This document shows positions 49,467-61,600 of a stretch of DNA of 64,000 bases, in pieces. The DNA is from Flavobacterium sp. (lineage in GTDB: Bacteria; Bacteroidota; Bacteroidia; Flavobacteriales; Flavobacteriaceae), in assembly GCA_020403245.1 (NCBI GenBank), contig JADBYA010000002.1, forward strand, positions 248,001-312,000, in the 5' to 3' direction. The notes under the pieces were generated by a model. The model had not been told where the DNA came from. It did no database searches and was given only the letters and a program-made list of their open reading frames with translations. A program made the position numbers and the translations under genes. How positions within the stretch are numbered: the first letter of the stretch is position 1; each line of letters opens with the position of its first letter.

Positions 49467-51758
49467 TTATCGGATAATCATCACTTTTTTAACAGCGGTT
49501 TCAGTAGCGTCTTCGGCAGCGATGAAAATCATGTAAACTCCTGAAGCCACTTTGTATTTTCCAAAAGCGGTGGTGTCCCATTCAATAGTTCCGCCTTCGG
49601 ACGTGGTTTCGTAAACTAGATTTCCTTCGATATCGGTGATTTTAATATTGGCTTTAGAAATTAATCCTGCAATTTTTACTGTCCCCTCAAATTCTGGTCG
49701 AACGGGATTGGGATATACATATACATCTTGTAAGTTTTCGGCAGGTTTTGTTGATGTGCCTTGAAAGGAAACCATACCTTTATCGGTAGCAAAAAAAACT
49801 TCACCTGTGTTGGCGTTTATTTCTACATCATTGACTACATTACTTGGTAGAGGCGAATTGTCTTTGGTAAAATGATAAATAGTTTCTTGCCCATTAGAAG
49901 AAAAAAGGAAAACACCCGAGTCGGCTGTTGCAATCCATTTTTGATTGGAGCCATTTACAGCAATATCGGTAATGAATTGTTCGAATAAAAGTTCTTGAGC
50001 CAAGTCATTTTCTTCAATAATTATTGAATTGGCTTTCATTTGATCTTCGCTATTATAACTCCCTGTACTAGATAATACTCGAAGACCTCTGTTGGTTCCT
50101 ATCCAAACTTGATTTCTGTTGTCAATAGCTATGGCTCGTACATCTCTTGAGGGAAGATTTCCGTTGTCAGCACCTTCGGTTATTTTTTTAAAAACATTTG
50201 TTGTTTCGTTAAATGCAATAACCCCATTTTGAGAAGAAGCAATCCATTTAGTACCACTTCTATCAATGACAATTTTACTGTAATCGTTATTTAAAAAATT
50301 ATCTAAAATGGTTTCCATGTTATAGGATTGCCATTGTCCTGATGTTTTTAATACATTTAAACCATTTTTGACACGACTATTGGTTACCCATAAATTACCA
50401 AATCTATCATAATTAGAAGATGAAATTCTGATATTGGAACTTGAAGGTGATGCAAGAGATCTCAAGCTACTGTTGCTTTCGTTATATAGTGTGATTGGAA
50501 TATCATTTTCAATCTTTAGTAAGCCATTATTGTAGGAACTAACAAAAACTTGGTTTTCGTTGTTAGGGTTTACTATTGTTTTAGACAAAGCTTTTGCGCC
50601 TAAAACATCGGAATAAGGGATGTTTAGCCAGCCAGTTTCAGAAAATTTACTTACACCAAAAGCAGTTAATTCAAATCCAATAAAAAGAAAAGGGTTGTAG
50701 TTTGTAGGATAACCACCATAAACCGCCCATAAATTAGAAGAAGAACCATCTATTGCAAAGAGGTAGTTTCTTAATGGTCCATCGGGCAATATAAATTCGA
50801 AATTTGTTGGAGAAGTTATTGATGAAGTTAATAATCCATTTTCATTGGTGCCAATAAAAAAATTTTCATTAATGACTGTTGCACAAGTGAAAGTTACTGG
50901 AGTTGATGTTATTTGGGAGCTTTGAATGTGTGCTATTTGATTAATATTTTGATTGTAAATAAACACATTGTTTTCTGACGTTGCAATAAGATAATTTGCT
51001 GTTGCACGTATGTCCAAACCAGTTTGTCCTAAATTGCCAATCTGAGAGAAAAATGTGCCATTGTATTTATAAATAAGAGTATTGGCATTCATTCCTATAA
51101 GTTGGTTGTTGAAAGTAACTAATCCGTTCCAAAAACCGTTATCAAAAACTTGCCATTGAGCAAAATCATTTAGATTAGGATTATTTATCGCTGCTTTTCT
51201 GATGCCATTAAATTGTGTAACGGCATAAATATCATTATTGAAAATAGTAGTTTGGTATACTTTTATTTCTTGTCCATTTGGACCAATAAAATAGGTGTCT
51301 CCAAATTCTAACGTTGCTAATTTGTATTGAACAATTCCAAAATCACAGGAAACATAGACAATTCCGTTGAATTCCAAGAAATGATTAATTTTTTTGATAT
51401 TAGAAGGAATGTTTTTATTGATGATATCTACTACGTTCAACATGGACCCGTCTATATCATTGATAACTATCATCAAACCATTATCATAACCAACTATGGT
51501 TTTGTTAAAAGTATCACTATGATAAAGCGCCGAAATAGTTTGCCCTGATAAGCCATCTACTGTATTTATAGTTTGGATGTCATTTGAAGTAAGATTTTTG
51601 GTAAACAACGCGTTTTCGGCTGCAGTATACACTTTACTTGAGGACTCGGAAATATCATTTATTTGATTGTATGAAAAATAGCCTTTCCAGTTTTGATTTT
51701 GTTGGGCAAAACCGATTTGTGAAAATAAAAGTAAAAACAAGAAAAAACAATTTTTCAT
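49467..51758 (-). CDS. Two-component-regulator-propeller protein with T9SS sorting domain, PorZ-like
   Basis: Propeller repeats (DRFGNLWVTNSRVKNG, DRSGTKWIASSQNGVIAFNE, DNRNQVWIGTNRGLRVL) and C-terminal YVYPNPVRPEFEGTVKI...YMIFIAAEDATETAVKKVMIIR; next to recO. Confidence 0.8.
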   Translation of the reverse strand: MKNCFFLFLLLFSQIGFAQQNQNWKGYFSYNQINDISESSSKVYTAAENALFTKNLTSNDIQTINTVDGLSGQTISALYHSDTFNKTIVGYDNGLMIVINDIDGSMLNVVDIINKNIPSNIKKINHFLEFNGIVYVSCDFGIVQYKLATLEFGDTYFIGPNGQEIKVYQTTIFNNDIYAVTQFNGIRKAAINNPNLNDFAQWQVFDNGFWNGLVTFNNQLIGMNANTLIYKYNGTFFSQIGNLGQTGLDIRATANYLIATSENNVFIYNQNINQIAHIQSSQITSTPVTFTCATVINENFFIGTNENGLLTSSITSPTNFEFILPDGPLRNYLFAIDGSSSNLWAVYGGYPTNYNPFLFIGFELTAFGVSKFSETGWLNIPYSDVLGAKALSKTIVNPNNENQVFVSSYNNGLLKIENDIPITLYNESNSSLRSLASPSSSNIRISSSNYDRFGNLWVTNSRVKNGLNVLKTSGQWQSYNMETILDNFLNNDYSKIVIDRSGTKWIASSQNGVIAFNETTNVFKKITEGADNGNLPSRDVRAIAIDNRNQVWIGTNRGLRVLSSTGSYNSEDQMKANSIIIEENDLAQELLFEQFITDIAVNGSNQKWIATADSGVFLFSSNGQETIYHFTKDNSPLPSNVVNDVEINANTGEVFFATDKGMVSFQGTSTKPAENLQDVYVYPNPVRPEFEGTVKIAGLISKANIKITDIEGNLVYETTSEGGTIEWDTTAFGKYKVASGVYMIFIAAEDATETAVKKVMIIR

Positions 51759-51824
51759 TTAAAAACGATTTGATTTACAAATATAGTATAAACGCAAAAA
51801 ATATTGTTTTGGTATTTTGACATA

Positions 51825-51855
51825 AAAAATGCCCTCATTCCTGAAGGCATTTTAC
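51825..51855 (-). terminator. Terminator of gdhA
   Basis: AAAATGCC...GGCATTTTTT on minus strand. Confidence 0.7.
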
Positions 51856-51880
51856 TGGTTTAGGTTTGTTGTAATCTAAA

Positions 51881-53224
51881 TTATACAATTCCTTGTGCTA
51901 ACATTGCATCGGCTACTTTTACAAAACCAGCTATGTTAGCCCCTTTTACATAATCAGTAAAACCATTTTCATCCGTGCCATATTTTACACAGGCTTCGTG
52001 AATGTTTGCCATGATATTTTTTAATCGTTGGTCAACTTCTTCAGATGTCCAGCTTAAACGCAATGAGTTTTGCGACATTTCAAGACCCGAAGTAGCAACA
52101 CCACCAGCATTTGAAGCTTTTCCTGGAGCGAAAAGTATTTTAGCTTTTAGGAACTCAGTAATAGCTTCTGGAGTTGAAGGCATATTTGCTCCTTCCGCAA
52201 CACAAATACATCCGTTAGCAATAAGTGTTTTTGCCTCTTCACCATTTAATTCGTTTTGAGTAGCACATGGCAATGCAATATCACATTTTACTTCCCAAGG
52301 ACGTTTTCCTGCAATGAATTTTGCGGTTGGATATTTACTCACATAATCTGAAATTCTGCCGTAGTTTACGTTCTTAATTTCCATAATGTAAGCTAATTTT
52401 TGAGCATTAATTCCGTCAGCATCATGAATATATCCAGATGAGTCAGAAGCTGTAACTACTTTTCCTCCTAGTTCAGTTGCTTTTTGGATAGCATATTGCG
52501 CTACGTTTCCAGAACCAGAAACAACAACTGTTTTACCTGTGAAACTATCACCTTTTGTTGCTAACATGTTTTGAGCAAAATACACATCGCCATAACCGGT
52601 TGCTTCTGGACGAATTAATGAACCTCCAAAAGAAATTCCTTTTCCAGTCAAAACGCCTGTGAATTCGTTTCGGAGTCTTTTATATTGACCAAACATATAA
52701 CCAACCTCTCTTCCTCCAACACCGATATCTCCGGCAGGAACATCAGTATCAGCGCCAATGTGCTTTGATAATTCGGTCATGAATGCTTGACAGAATTTCA
52801 TGATTTCGATATCTGATTTTCCTTTAGGATCAAAATCTGCTCCGCCTTTTCCACCACCCATTGGTAATGTTGTTAAACTATTTTTGAATGTTTGTTCAAA
52901 TGCTAAGAATTTTAATATGCTTAAATTTACAGATGGATGGAAACGGATTCCTCCTTTGTATGGACCAATAGCAGAGTTCATTTGAATTCTGTAACCACGG
53001 TTTACTTGAGTATTTCCAGCGTCGTCAATCCAAGTTACACGAAACATAATCACTCTTTCTGGCTCTACCATTCTTTCCAAAAGCATTTTGTTTTGGTATT
53101 TTTTATTTTGTTCAATGAAAGGAATTACTGTTTCAGCAACTTCCATGACTGCTTGCATAAATTCAGGCTCGTTAGGATTTCTTTTAGCAACCAATTCGAT
53201 AAATTCGTTAATACTTTGTGACAT
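51881..53224 (-). CDS. gdhA: NADP-specific glutamate dehydrogenase
   Basis: NRGYRIQMNSAIGPYKGGIRFHPSVNLSILKFLAFEQTFKNSLTTLPMGGGKGGADFDPKGKS. Confidence 0.97.
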   Translation of the reverse strand: MSQSINEFIELVAKRNPNEPEFMQAVMEVAETVIPFIEQNKKYQNKMLLERMVEPERVIMFRVTWIDDAGNTQVNRGYRIQMNSAIGPYKGGIRFHPSVNLSILKFLAFEQTFKNSLTTLPMGGGKGGADFDPKGKSDIEIMKFCQAFMTELSKHIGADTDVPAGDIGVGGREVGYMFGQYKRLRNEFTGVLTGKGISFGGSLIRPEATGYGDVYFAQNMLATKGDSFTGKTVVVSGSGNVAQYAIQKATELGGKVVTASDSSGYIHDADGINAQKLAYIMEIKNVNYGRISDYVSKYPTAKFIAGKRPWEVKCDIALPCATQNELNGEEAKTLIANGCICVAEGANMPSTPEAITEFLKAKILFAPGKASNAGGVATSGLEMSQNSLRLSWTSEEVDQRLKNIMANIHEACVKYGTDENGFTDYVKGANIAGFVKVADAMLAQGIV

Positions 53225-53454
53225 AAATTATACTATTAATTTTTTTAAGAAAACGTTTTCGTAAAATCGCACAAATATACATTTTATTAAAAATGTGAGT
53301 GTAAATTTTTTAAAATTCTCAAAATTTTTATTCTATTGGCAATAAAATTTAATGAAGATTGGATAACTATGGTTTGTTTTAGAAGTTTTTTAGCTTTTTT
53401 ACATTTAAATTGAACTATTTTTTTATTTTATTTTACAACTGATTGATGTTTTTA

Positions 53455-53462
53455 TATATTTG
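53455..53462 (+). promoter_or_regulatory. Candidate -7 element TATATTTG
   Basis: TAnnTTTG match 22 bp upstream of the ATG at 53484; no clear -33 box. Confidence 0.35.
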
Positions 53463-53483
53463 TCGCTAATTGAACTTATTTGT

Positions 53484-54272
53484 ATGCAAATGCCCAAATT
53501 TTTTATCAAATCCTTAATTCTATTATTTGGTTTTTCAAATAGTACTTTAGCTCAATTTGGTTTCTCTCATGAAATTGGAGTTATTGCTGGACCTGTTGCT
53601 TTTCAATCTGATTATGGAGAGCGTTCCGATATTTCTACAAATACCGGAAATACTGGCTATGGTATAGGAATTATACATTATTTAAATTTTTCTTATAAAG
53701 CAGAGTGTAATTGCTATACTCCTGAAACGTATTTTAATGATCACTTTAAATTAAGAAGTGAATTATCATACAATAAAACTGAATTACAACATTTTGGTAA
53801 ATGGGTGGATAATAGCAGAACCGGTTTGATCGCTGATCAATTGAGAGCCATGAGAGGAAGTACTGCGGTTACAAACATTGGGATGCAATTAGAGTTTTTC
53901 CCTCTTAGCATTAGAGATTTTACAGCTACTATAGGTTCGTTTGCGCCTTTTGTCAGTTTGGGTGGTCAATTTAGTTTTTATGACCCTGAAGCATATTCTA
54001 CTCTTGGGCCTTTGAATACTCCTATTTCCACACCAATTAAATATTATAACGCCACAACAAATCAAGGAGGGACTGTTTGGTCTATTGTAGGCGGTGCTGG
54101 AACGCGTTATAAATTAAATGAACTTTCTGATTTGATGATCGATTTGCGTTTTCAATATTATTTTTCAAATTGGGTAGATGGTTTAAATCCTGACCCAGCT
54201 AGATATCCTGAAAACAAGTCTAATGATTGGAATGTGTGGTTGAATTTTGGCTATATATACTACTTAAATTAG
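53484..54272 (+). CDS. Outer-membrane beta-barrel-like protein, probably THC0290_0291 family
   Basis: Signal peptide; GFSHEIGVIAGPVAFQSDYGERSDISTNTGN...NYSYK-like barrel pattern recalled from flavobacterial proteins. Confidence 0.65.
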   Translation: MQMPKFFIKSLILLFGFSNSTLAQFGFSHEIGVIAGPVAFQSDYGERSDISTNTGNTGYGIGIIHYLNFSYKAECNCYTPETYFNDHFKLRSELSYNKTELQHFGKWVDNSRTGLIADQLRAMRGSTAVTNIGMQLEFFPLSIRDFTATIGSFAPFVSLGGQFSFYDPEAYSTLGPLNTPISTPIKYYNATTNQGGTVWSIVGGAGTRYKLNELSDLMIDLRFQYYFSNWVDGLNPDPARYPENKSNDWNVWLNFGYIYYLN

Positions 54273-54278
54273 TCTTCC

Positions 54279-55505
54279 CTAATTTTCTTTTTCGATAGCT
54301 TCTTTATAATCGGGATACAAGAATTTGTTATAAGGGAATCTTGTAATATGAATTTGTCTTACTACTTCATATACTTTTTCACGGAATTCTTCAAAATTTT
54401 CTTTATTGGTTGCAGAAATAAATAATGCGTTTTTTTCTCCCACCTTACTCATCCATGTTGTTTTTAATTCTGCTAACGTAAAATGTTTGGAAGTTTTTTC
54501 GGTAATTAAATCATCAGAATCAATAACCAAGTGTTTGTAAGCATCAATTTTATTAAAAACCATTATCACAGGTTTGTTATTGCTTTTTATGTCTTGTAAA
54601 ATTTGATTAACAGAGTTAATGTGTTCTTCAAAATCAGGATGTGATATATCAACTACATGCAGTAATAAATCTGCTTCGCGAACTTCATCTAGTGTGCTTT
54701 TGAAAGACTCGATTAGTTGAGTAGGTAATTTTCTAATAAAACCAACGGTGTCAGATAGTAAAAAAGGTAAATTTTTAATAACCACTTTACGTACAGTTGT
54801 GTCGAGAGTTGCAAATAATTTATTTTCTACAAAAACTTCACTTTTACTGATTACATTCATTAAAGTTGATTTACCAACATTAGTATAACCTACTAAAGCT
54901 ACGCGAACCATGGCACCACGATTGCCTCTTTGTACTGACATCTGCTTATCAATAGTAATTATTTTTTCTTTGAGTAGCGCAATTCTATCTCGTACAATTC
55001 TTCTATCAGTTTCTATTTCAGTTTCACCTGGACCACGAAGACCAATTCCTCCTTTTTGTCTTTCTAAGTGAGTCCACATTCCAGAAAGTCTAGGTAATAA
55101 ATACTGACACTGAGCCAGTTCAACTTGGGTTCGAGCATAAGAAGTTTCTGCCCTTTGTGCAAAAATATCAAGGATTAAATTGGTTCTGTCTAGAATTTTA
55201 CAATCTAAAATTTTTGAAATATTTTTCTGTTGAGAAGGAGATAATTCGTCATCAAAAATTACAGTTGAAATGGCTTTTTCTTTGATGTAAACTCCAATTT
55301 CATCCATCTTGCCTGTGCCGAGGAACGTTTTTGGATTTGGTCTTTCTAGTTTCTGAGAAAATCTTTTAATAACTTGTCCTCCAGCAGTATAAGTTAAGAA
55401 TTCTAATTCATCAAGATATTCGTTTAATTTTTCCTCATTCTGATTTTGAGTAATTATTCCAACAATAACTGTTCGTTCAAAATTTATTATTTCCTTTTCT
55501 AACAT
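54279..55505 (-). CDS. hflX: GTPase HflX
   Basis: GGIGLRGPGETEIETDRRIVRDRI, VALVGYTNVGKSTLMN, LLSDTVGFIRKLP. Confidence 0.96.
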   Translation of the reverse strand: MLEKEIINFERTVIVGIITQNQNEEKLNEYLDELEFLTYTAGGQVIKRFSQKLERPNPKTFLGTGKMDEIGVYIKEKAISTVIFDDELSPSQQKNISKILDCKILDRTNLILDIFAQRAETSYARTQVELAQCQYLLPRLSGMWTHLERQKGGIGLRGPGETEIETDRRIVRDRIALLKEKIITIDKQMSVQRGNRGAMVRVALVGYTNVGKSTLMNVISKSEVFVENKLFATLDTTVRKVVIKNLPFLLSDTVGFIRKLPTQLIESFKSTLDEVREADLLLHVVDISHPDFEEHINSVNQILQDIKSNNKPVIMVFNKIDAYKHLVIDSDDLITEKTSKHFTLAELKTTWMSKVGEKNALFISATNKENFEEFREKVYEVVRQIHITRFPYNKFLYPDYKEAIEKEN

Positions 55506-55693
55506 TTCATCTTATTAAGTTACAAAAATAGGGATTTGAAAATGAAATTAATTAATAATTGTTTAACGATATAATGATTTAAAAATTATTCTTATTACAA
55601 AAATTATAGTAAAGGTTTCTTATTTCAGAAATTTTACTAAATTTGGACTTCAAAATCCTAAAAAACACAATCAAACAACTAAAATTTTCATTC

Positions 55694-58600
55694 ATGAAAA
55701 AAATCACGTTATTAGTGTTATTCATTTTCTTTTCAATTACTGGTTATTCTCAGTTAACAGAAGGGTTTGAAAACACCACAGGACCAGATGCTTTGCCATC
55801 TACCAATTGGACTCTTGGGTCTGGAAATTGGGCTGTATTTGATAATGCTGTAGGTACAGCGCAACGTTGGGGTAACGCACCTGTTGCTATCCCTTCAAAC
55901 GCCTATCAAGGTGATAATGCAGCATACATAAATAGAGAAAACTTGGTTACGGAAGGACTGATTTCTCAGGACTATTTAGCTACTCCACTAGTTACAATTC
56001 CAGCAAATGGACAACTTCGTTTTTTTGCAAGGAGTTTTGCAAGTGGTAATCAAGGAACTTTATATCAAATAAGAGTAGCGCCAGCAACAGCATCACAGAC
56101 CAATCCTGCTGCTTATACTACTCTGGTTCAACAATGGGATGAAACTACTTTGAATACCACATTTAATGTTTACGAAGAAAAAATTGTCGACTTAACAGCA
56201 TTTGCAACACAACAAGTGTATGTTTCATTTGTTAGAGTTCATACGCAACTTCCAGGAGGAATAAATGGAGCAGGAGATCGTTGGTTAGTGGATAATGTAA
56301 ACATAGTGCAGCGATGTTTAGATCCAACAACTTTAACATTCTCTGCCGTAACACAAAACGGAGCTTCGCTAAATTGGGCTAACCCAAGTGGTGCTACTTC
56401 ATGGGAGATAGAAGTCATTTTGGCTACAGCAACTCCAACAGGCACAGGAGTTGTATATAACGGAACTTTACCTTATGTAGTTACAGGATTACTTGCTAAC
56501 ACTTCGTATAAATTTTATGTTAGAGCAATATGTACTACAGGATATAGTAGTGCTTGGGCTGGTCCTTCTGCAAACTTTACTACTGGAACTGCTCCACCAG
56601 AATGTGGTGGAAATTTTGTAGATGCTGGAGGTCCAACTGCCAATTATCCTAATAATTCAAATTCAACGACAACAATTTGTCCAACCGTTCCCGGTGAAAA
56701 AGTTACTGTAACCTTCACCTCATTTAATACTGAGGCAACTTTTGATGGATTGTATGTTTATGATGGAAATGGCGTTGTTCCTGCTAATTTAATTGCCAGT
56801 GCTAACCCAGCAGGAAATGTTCCAGGTGGATTAGCCGGATCGTATTGGGGTACCACAATTCCAGGACCATTTACTTCATCAGCTGCTGATGGGTGTTTGA
56901 CATTTGTATTTAGAAGTGATGGCTCAGTAAACAATCCAGGTTGGGTGTCTAATATTACTTGTGCACCACCACCAGTTTGTCAACAGCCAACAACATTAGT
57001 ATCGAGTGCAGTAACTTCTAATTCAGCTACTTTAGCATGGACTAATGTTGGAGTTGCAACCACATGGGAAGTTATTGCTTTACCTTGTACAGCCCCAGCA
57101 CCAAATGCTTCTACAACTGGTTTTATAGCGACAAATACAAATCCATATACATTTACTGGATTGGCATCGGCTACATGTTATAATTTATATGTTAGAGGTA
57201 ATTGTAGTTCAACTTCTAATGGAGTGAGCGCATGGTCAGGACCAAGAACAGTAACAACTCTAGTTGCGCCACCAGAGTGTGGTGGAAATTTTGTAGATGC
57301 TGGAGGTCCAACTGCCAATTATCCTAATAATTCAAATTCAACGACAACAATTTGTCCAACCGTTCCCGGTGAAAAAGTTACTGTAACCTTCACCTCATTT
57401 AACACTGAGGCAACTTGGGATGGATTATATGTTTATGATGGAAATGGCGTTGTTCCTGCTAATTTAATTGCTAGTGCTAACCCAGCAGGAAATGTTCCAG
57501 GTGGATTAGCCGGATCGTATTGGGGTACCACAATTCCAGGACCATTTACTTCGTCAGCTGCTGATGGGTGTTTGACATTTGTATTTAGAAGTGATGGGGC
57601 AGTTAACAACCCAGGTTGGGTGTCTAATATTACTTGTGCACCACCACCACCTTGTCAACAACCAACAGGGTTAGTATCGAGTGCAGTAACTTCTAATTCA
57701 GCTACTTTAGCATGGACTAATGTTGGAGTTGCAACTACATGGGAAGTTATTGCTTTACCTTGTACTGCACCAGCACCAAATGCTTCTACTACTGGTTTTA
57801 TAGCGACAAATACAAATCCATATGTGTTTACAGGTTTAACTCCTGCTACGTGTTATAATTTGTATGTTAGAGGCAATTGTAGTTCAACTTCTAATGGAGT
57901 GAGCGCATGGTCAGGACCAAGAACAATAACAACAGAATTAGCTCCACCAGTTTGTGGTGGAACTTTTGTAGATGCTGGAGGGCCAACTGCCAATTATCCA
58001 AATAATTCAAATATTACAACAACAATTTGTCCTACAAATCCTGGAGAAATTGTTACTGTAACTTTTACTTCCTTTAATACCGAAGCAAATTGGGATGGTT
58101 TGTATGTTTATGATGGAAATGGCGTTGTTCCTGCCAATTTAATAGCCAGCGCAAACCCTGCAGGAAATGTTCCAGGTGGTTTAGCAGGATCGTATTGGGG
58201 AACCACAATTCCTGGACCATTTTCATCTTCAACTGTAGATGGTTGTTTAACCTTTGTTTTCAGAAGTGATGGGGCAGTAAACAACCCAGGTTGGGTTGCC
58301 AATGTTACTTGTGGCCCTGCGCCAAATTGTCAAAAACCTATCAGCTTAACGGCAACTGATATTACTTCTACATCGGCTTTATTAGGATGGACAGAACCTA
58401 GTAGCACTGTAACTCAATGGGAAGTTATAGTATTGCCATTTGGTTCACCCGCACCAACTCAATCGGCTATAGGCACAATTGTTACAGTTAATCCGGCTCT
58501 ATTTACTGGCTTAAATCCTGGAACACAATATACCTATTATGTTAGAGGAATTTGTCCTACAACAGGAACTAGTGCGTGGTCGAATGGATTTAATTTTAAC

Positions 58601-61600
58601 ACATTGGTTATAAATGACAATTGTTCAGGTGCAATTTTTGCTCCAGTTAACCAGTCTTCTATATGTCAGCAAGTTACAGCCGGAACTTTGACTGGAGCAA
58701 CGGCTTCACTACCTGCCCCTGCAGCACCATGTGTTGGAACAGCTGATGATGATGTATGGTTCCAGTTTGTGGCTTCCAATCCATTTTTGACTGTATCTTT
58801 ACAAAACATTGTTGGTCCAACTACTAATTTAAATTTTGCGGTTTATTCCGGTAACTGTGGAACGCTGACGCAAGTATTTTGTAGTGCTGCATTCACAACA
58901 AGTGGTGTTGTAAATGGTTTGACAATAGGACAAACCTACTATATAAGAGTGTATTCTAACGCAAATACACCACAAAACGTAAACTTTAATTTGTGTATTT
59001 CTACTCCAGCAAGTTGTCTTTCTGGTCAAGCAGCTTGTCAGAATTTGAGTTATCAAAACACTACAGGAGTAGCTAGTCAAGGTACAATAGGATGTTTGGC
59101 CTCTTCACCAAACCCAACCTATTATACAATAAATGTTGATACTACAGGACCAATTAATTTATTGTTAACACAATCTACTTTTCCAACAGTAAATGGTGTT
59201 CCTGGAACTCCAAACTTGGATGTCGATTATGCTGCTTGGGGGCCATTTACCACTCAAGCCGCCGCTTGTGCTGCCATTGGCAACCCACCAACCTTGGCTC
59301 CGGGTATAGGAGTTCCTGTGACTTTAACAACTGGCTGTAGTTTTTCTGCTGCGCCTATAGAAAATCTAAATATTGTAAATGCAGTAGCAGGACAGATTTA
59401 TGTTATATTAATTACCAATTTTTCAAATCAACCAGGTTTTGTTAGCTTAACTCAAACTAATGCTACAAGTCCTGGCGCAGGTATTTATCAGTGCTGTCCT
59501 GATGCGTTTTTTACTTACAATCCGGTTTCTTATTGTAAAACACCAGGAGCACCAAACCCAATAGCAGTAGTGAGTTTAGGTTCTATAGCAGGTGTCTTTT
59601 CCTTATCTCCAGCATCGCCAACAGGATTAGTATTTGCAAATACAGCAACAGGAGAGATTGACTTAGCAGCGAGTGCACCAGGTAATTATCTTGTTTTAAA
59701 CACGGTTGCAGCAACCGCCTCTTGTCCTCAATATCAAAAAGGTTATAACATTAGTATTGTAGCACCAACCTCGGCAACAATTTCGTATGGTCCAACTGCT
59801 TTAACTTCTTTTTGTAAAAGCATTACAGCAATTCAGAATGTAACTCTTACAGGTACCACTGGTGGTAATTTTTCTGTAAATCCAAATGGTGGATTAAGTA
59901 TTGATACTAGTACAGGAGCAATAAACCCGAGTTTAAGTGCACCAGGCATCTATACCATTACTTATAATTTGCCAGGGTCAACAGTTTGTAATGCTGCAAA
60001 TCCACAAGCCACTGTAGAAATCCTACCAATCCCAAATATTATTCAACCGGGACCGATTTCTGGCTGTGGTTCAACTACACTTCCTGCTTTAACTGTCGGG
60101 AACTATTATTCACAACCGGGAGGTTTAGGAACTCCTTTGGATCCTACGATTCCTCTTACTACGTCACAAACGGTTTATATTTATGCTATTAATGCGAATG
60201 GATGTTTTAACGAAAAATCGTTTACGGTTACTATCAATACCATTCCCGGACCAATTCAAGTAACGCAAACAGCATCATCGTGCAATAGTCCAACAGGAAC
60301 GATTACGGTTACTAACCCAACTTCTGTAGCCGGTTCGCCTGCTGGAAATTTATTTATTTCTGAAGTTACTGATGCCGGTGTTGGATCATTGTCCTATATC
60401 GAACTGTTTAATGGAACTGGAGCTACGGTTAACCTAGCTAATTATAGATTGAGGGTTTATTACAATGGTTCACCAACGTTACAAACAACTTCAGATTTAT
60501 TATTATCTGGAACTATGCCAAATAATACAGTTAAAGTAATTGCTATAGGTTCAACCGCTAATCAAGGAGGTGTTGTTCCAAATTTAGTTTTTGCTAGTTG
60601 TAATGGCGTTAATAATAATGACAATATTAAATTAACTACAAATACTGGTACTGTAATTGATAATTGGGGCGCAACAGACGGTTCGATATATACTCCCAAT
60701 GGCGGAGGATACGTATATAGGAGGAATGCTATTGCAACCCATCCAAGTACAACATGGAACCCTGCAGATTGGACGGCTATAATGCCAGAAGATTATACCA
60801 ATGTTGGGTCTTATTTGTTATTTGTTTCAAACTATCAATACAGTCTTGATAGTGGTGCTTTCCAATCGAATCCACTTTTTACTGGCTTAGCAGGTGGACC
60901 TCATATTTTGGTAGTTAAGGATACAATCACCAATTGTACATCATCAATAAATGTTACTGTTGATGTAATTGGGGCTAGCACACTAGATATATTAACTGCC
61001 GCAACTCCAGTATGTTCAGGAGGAGACGCTGTATTTACTTTGTCAGGTACCCCAAATGCAACGGTAACTTATACTATTAATAGTGGCGCTAACCAAACGG
61101 TTGTTTTAGATGCAACAGGAAACGCAACAGTAACTATAAATGCTATTGCAACAAATACCGTTTTTCTGGCAAGTCAAATTAGCTTAACAGGATGTGATGT
61201 GCCAATAAATAACACAGCAACTGTAGCAATTTCCTTAAATCCTGCGATTACAAGTTTAACAGCTGCAACACCAGTATGTTCTGGAGGAAATGCTGTGTTC
61301 TCGTTATCAGGAACTCCGAATGCCACGGTAACTTACACTATTAATAGTGGCGCTAATCAAACGGTTGTTTTAGATGCAGTAGGAAATGGAACAGTAACAG
61401 TAAATGCTGTGACAGTAAATACGACTATTTTGTTAAGTCAAATTACTTTAGGAACATGTAATGCAACGATAACTGATACAGCAACCGTTGTAGTTAATCC
61501 AAATCCAACGTTTGGTAATTTAACAGCCACAACCCCAGTATGTTCTGGAGGAAACGCGGTGTTCTCGTTATCAGGAATTCCAAATGCCACGGTAACTTAC

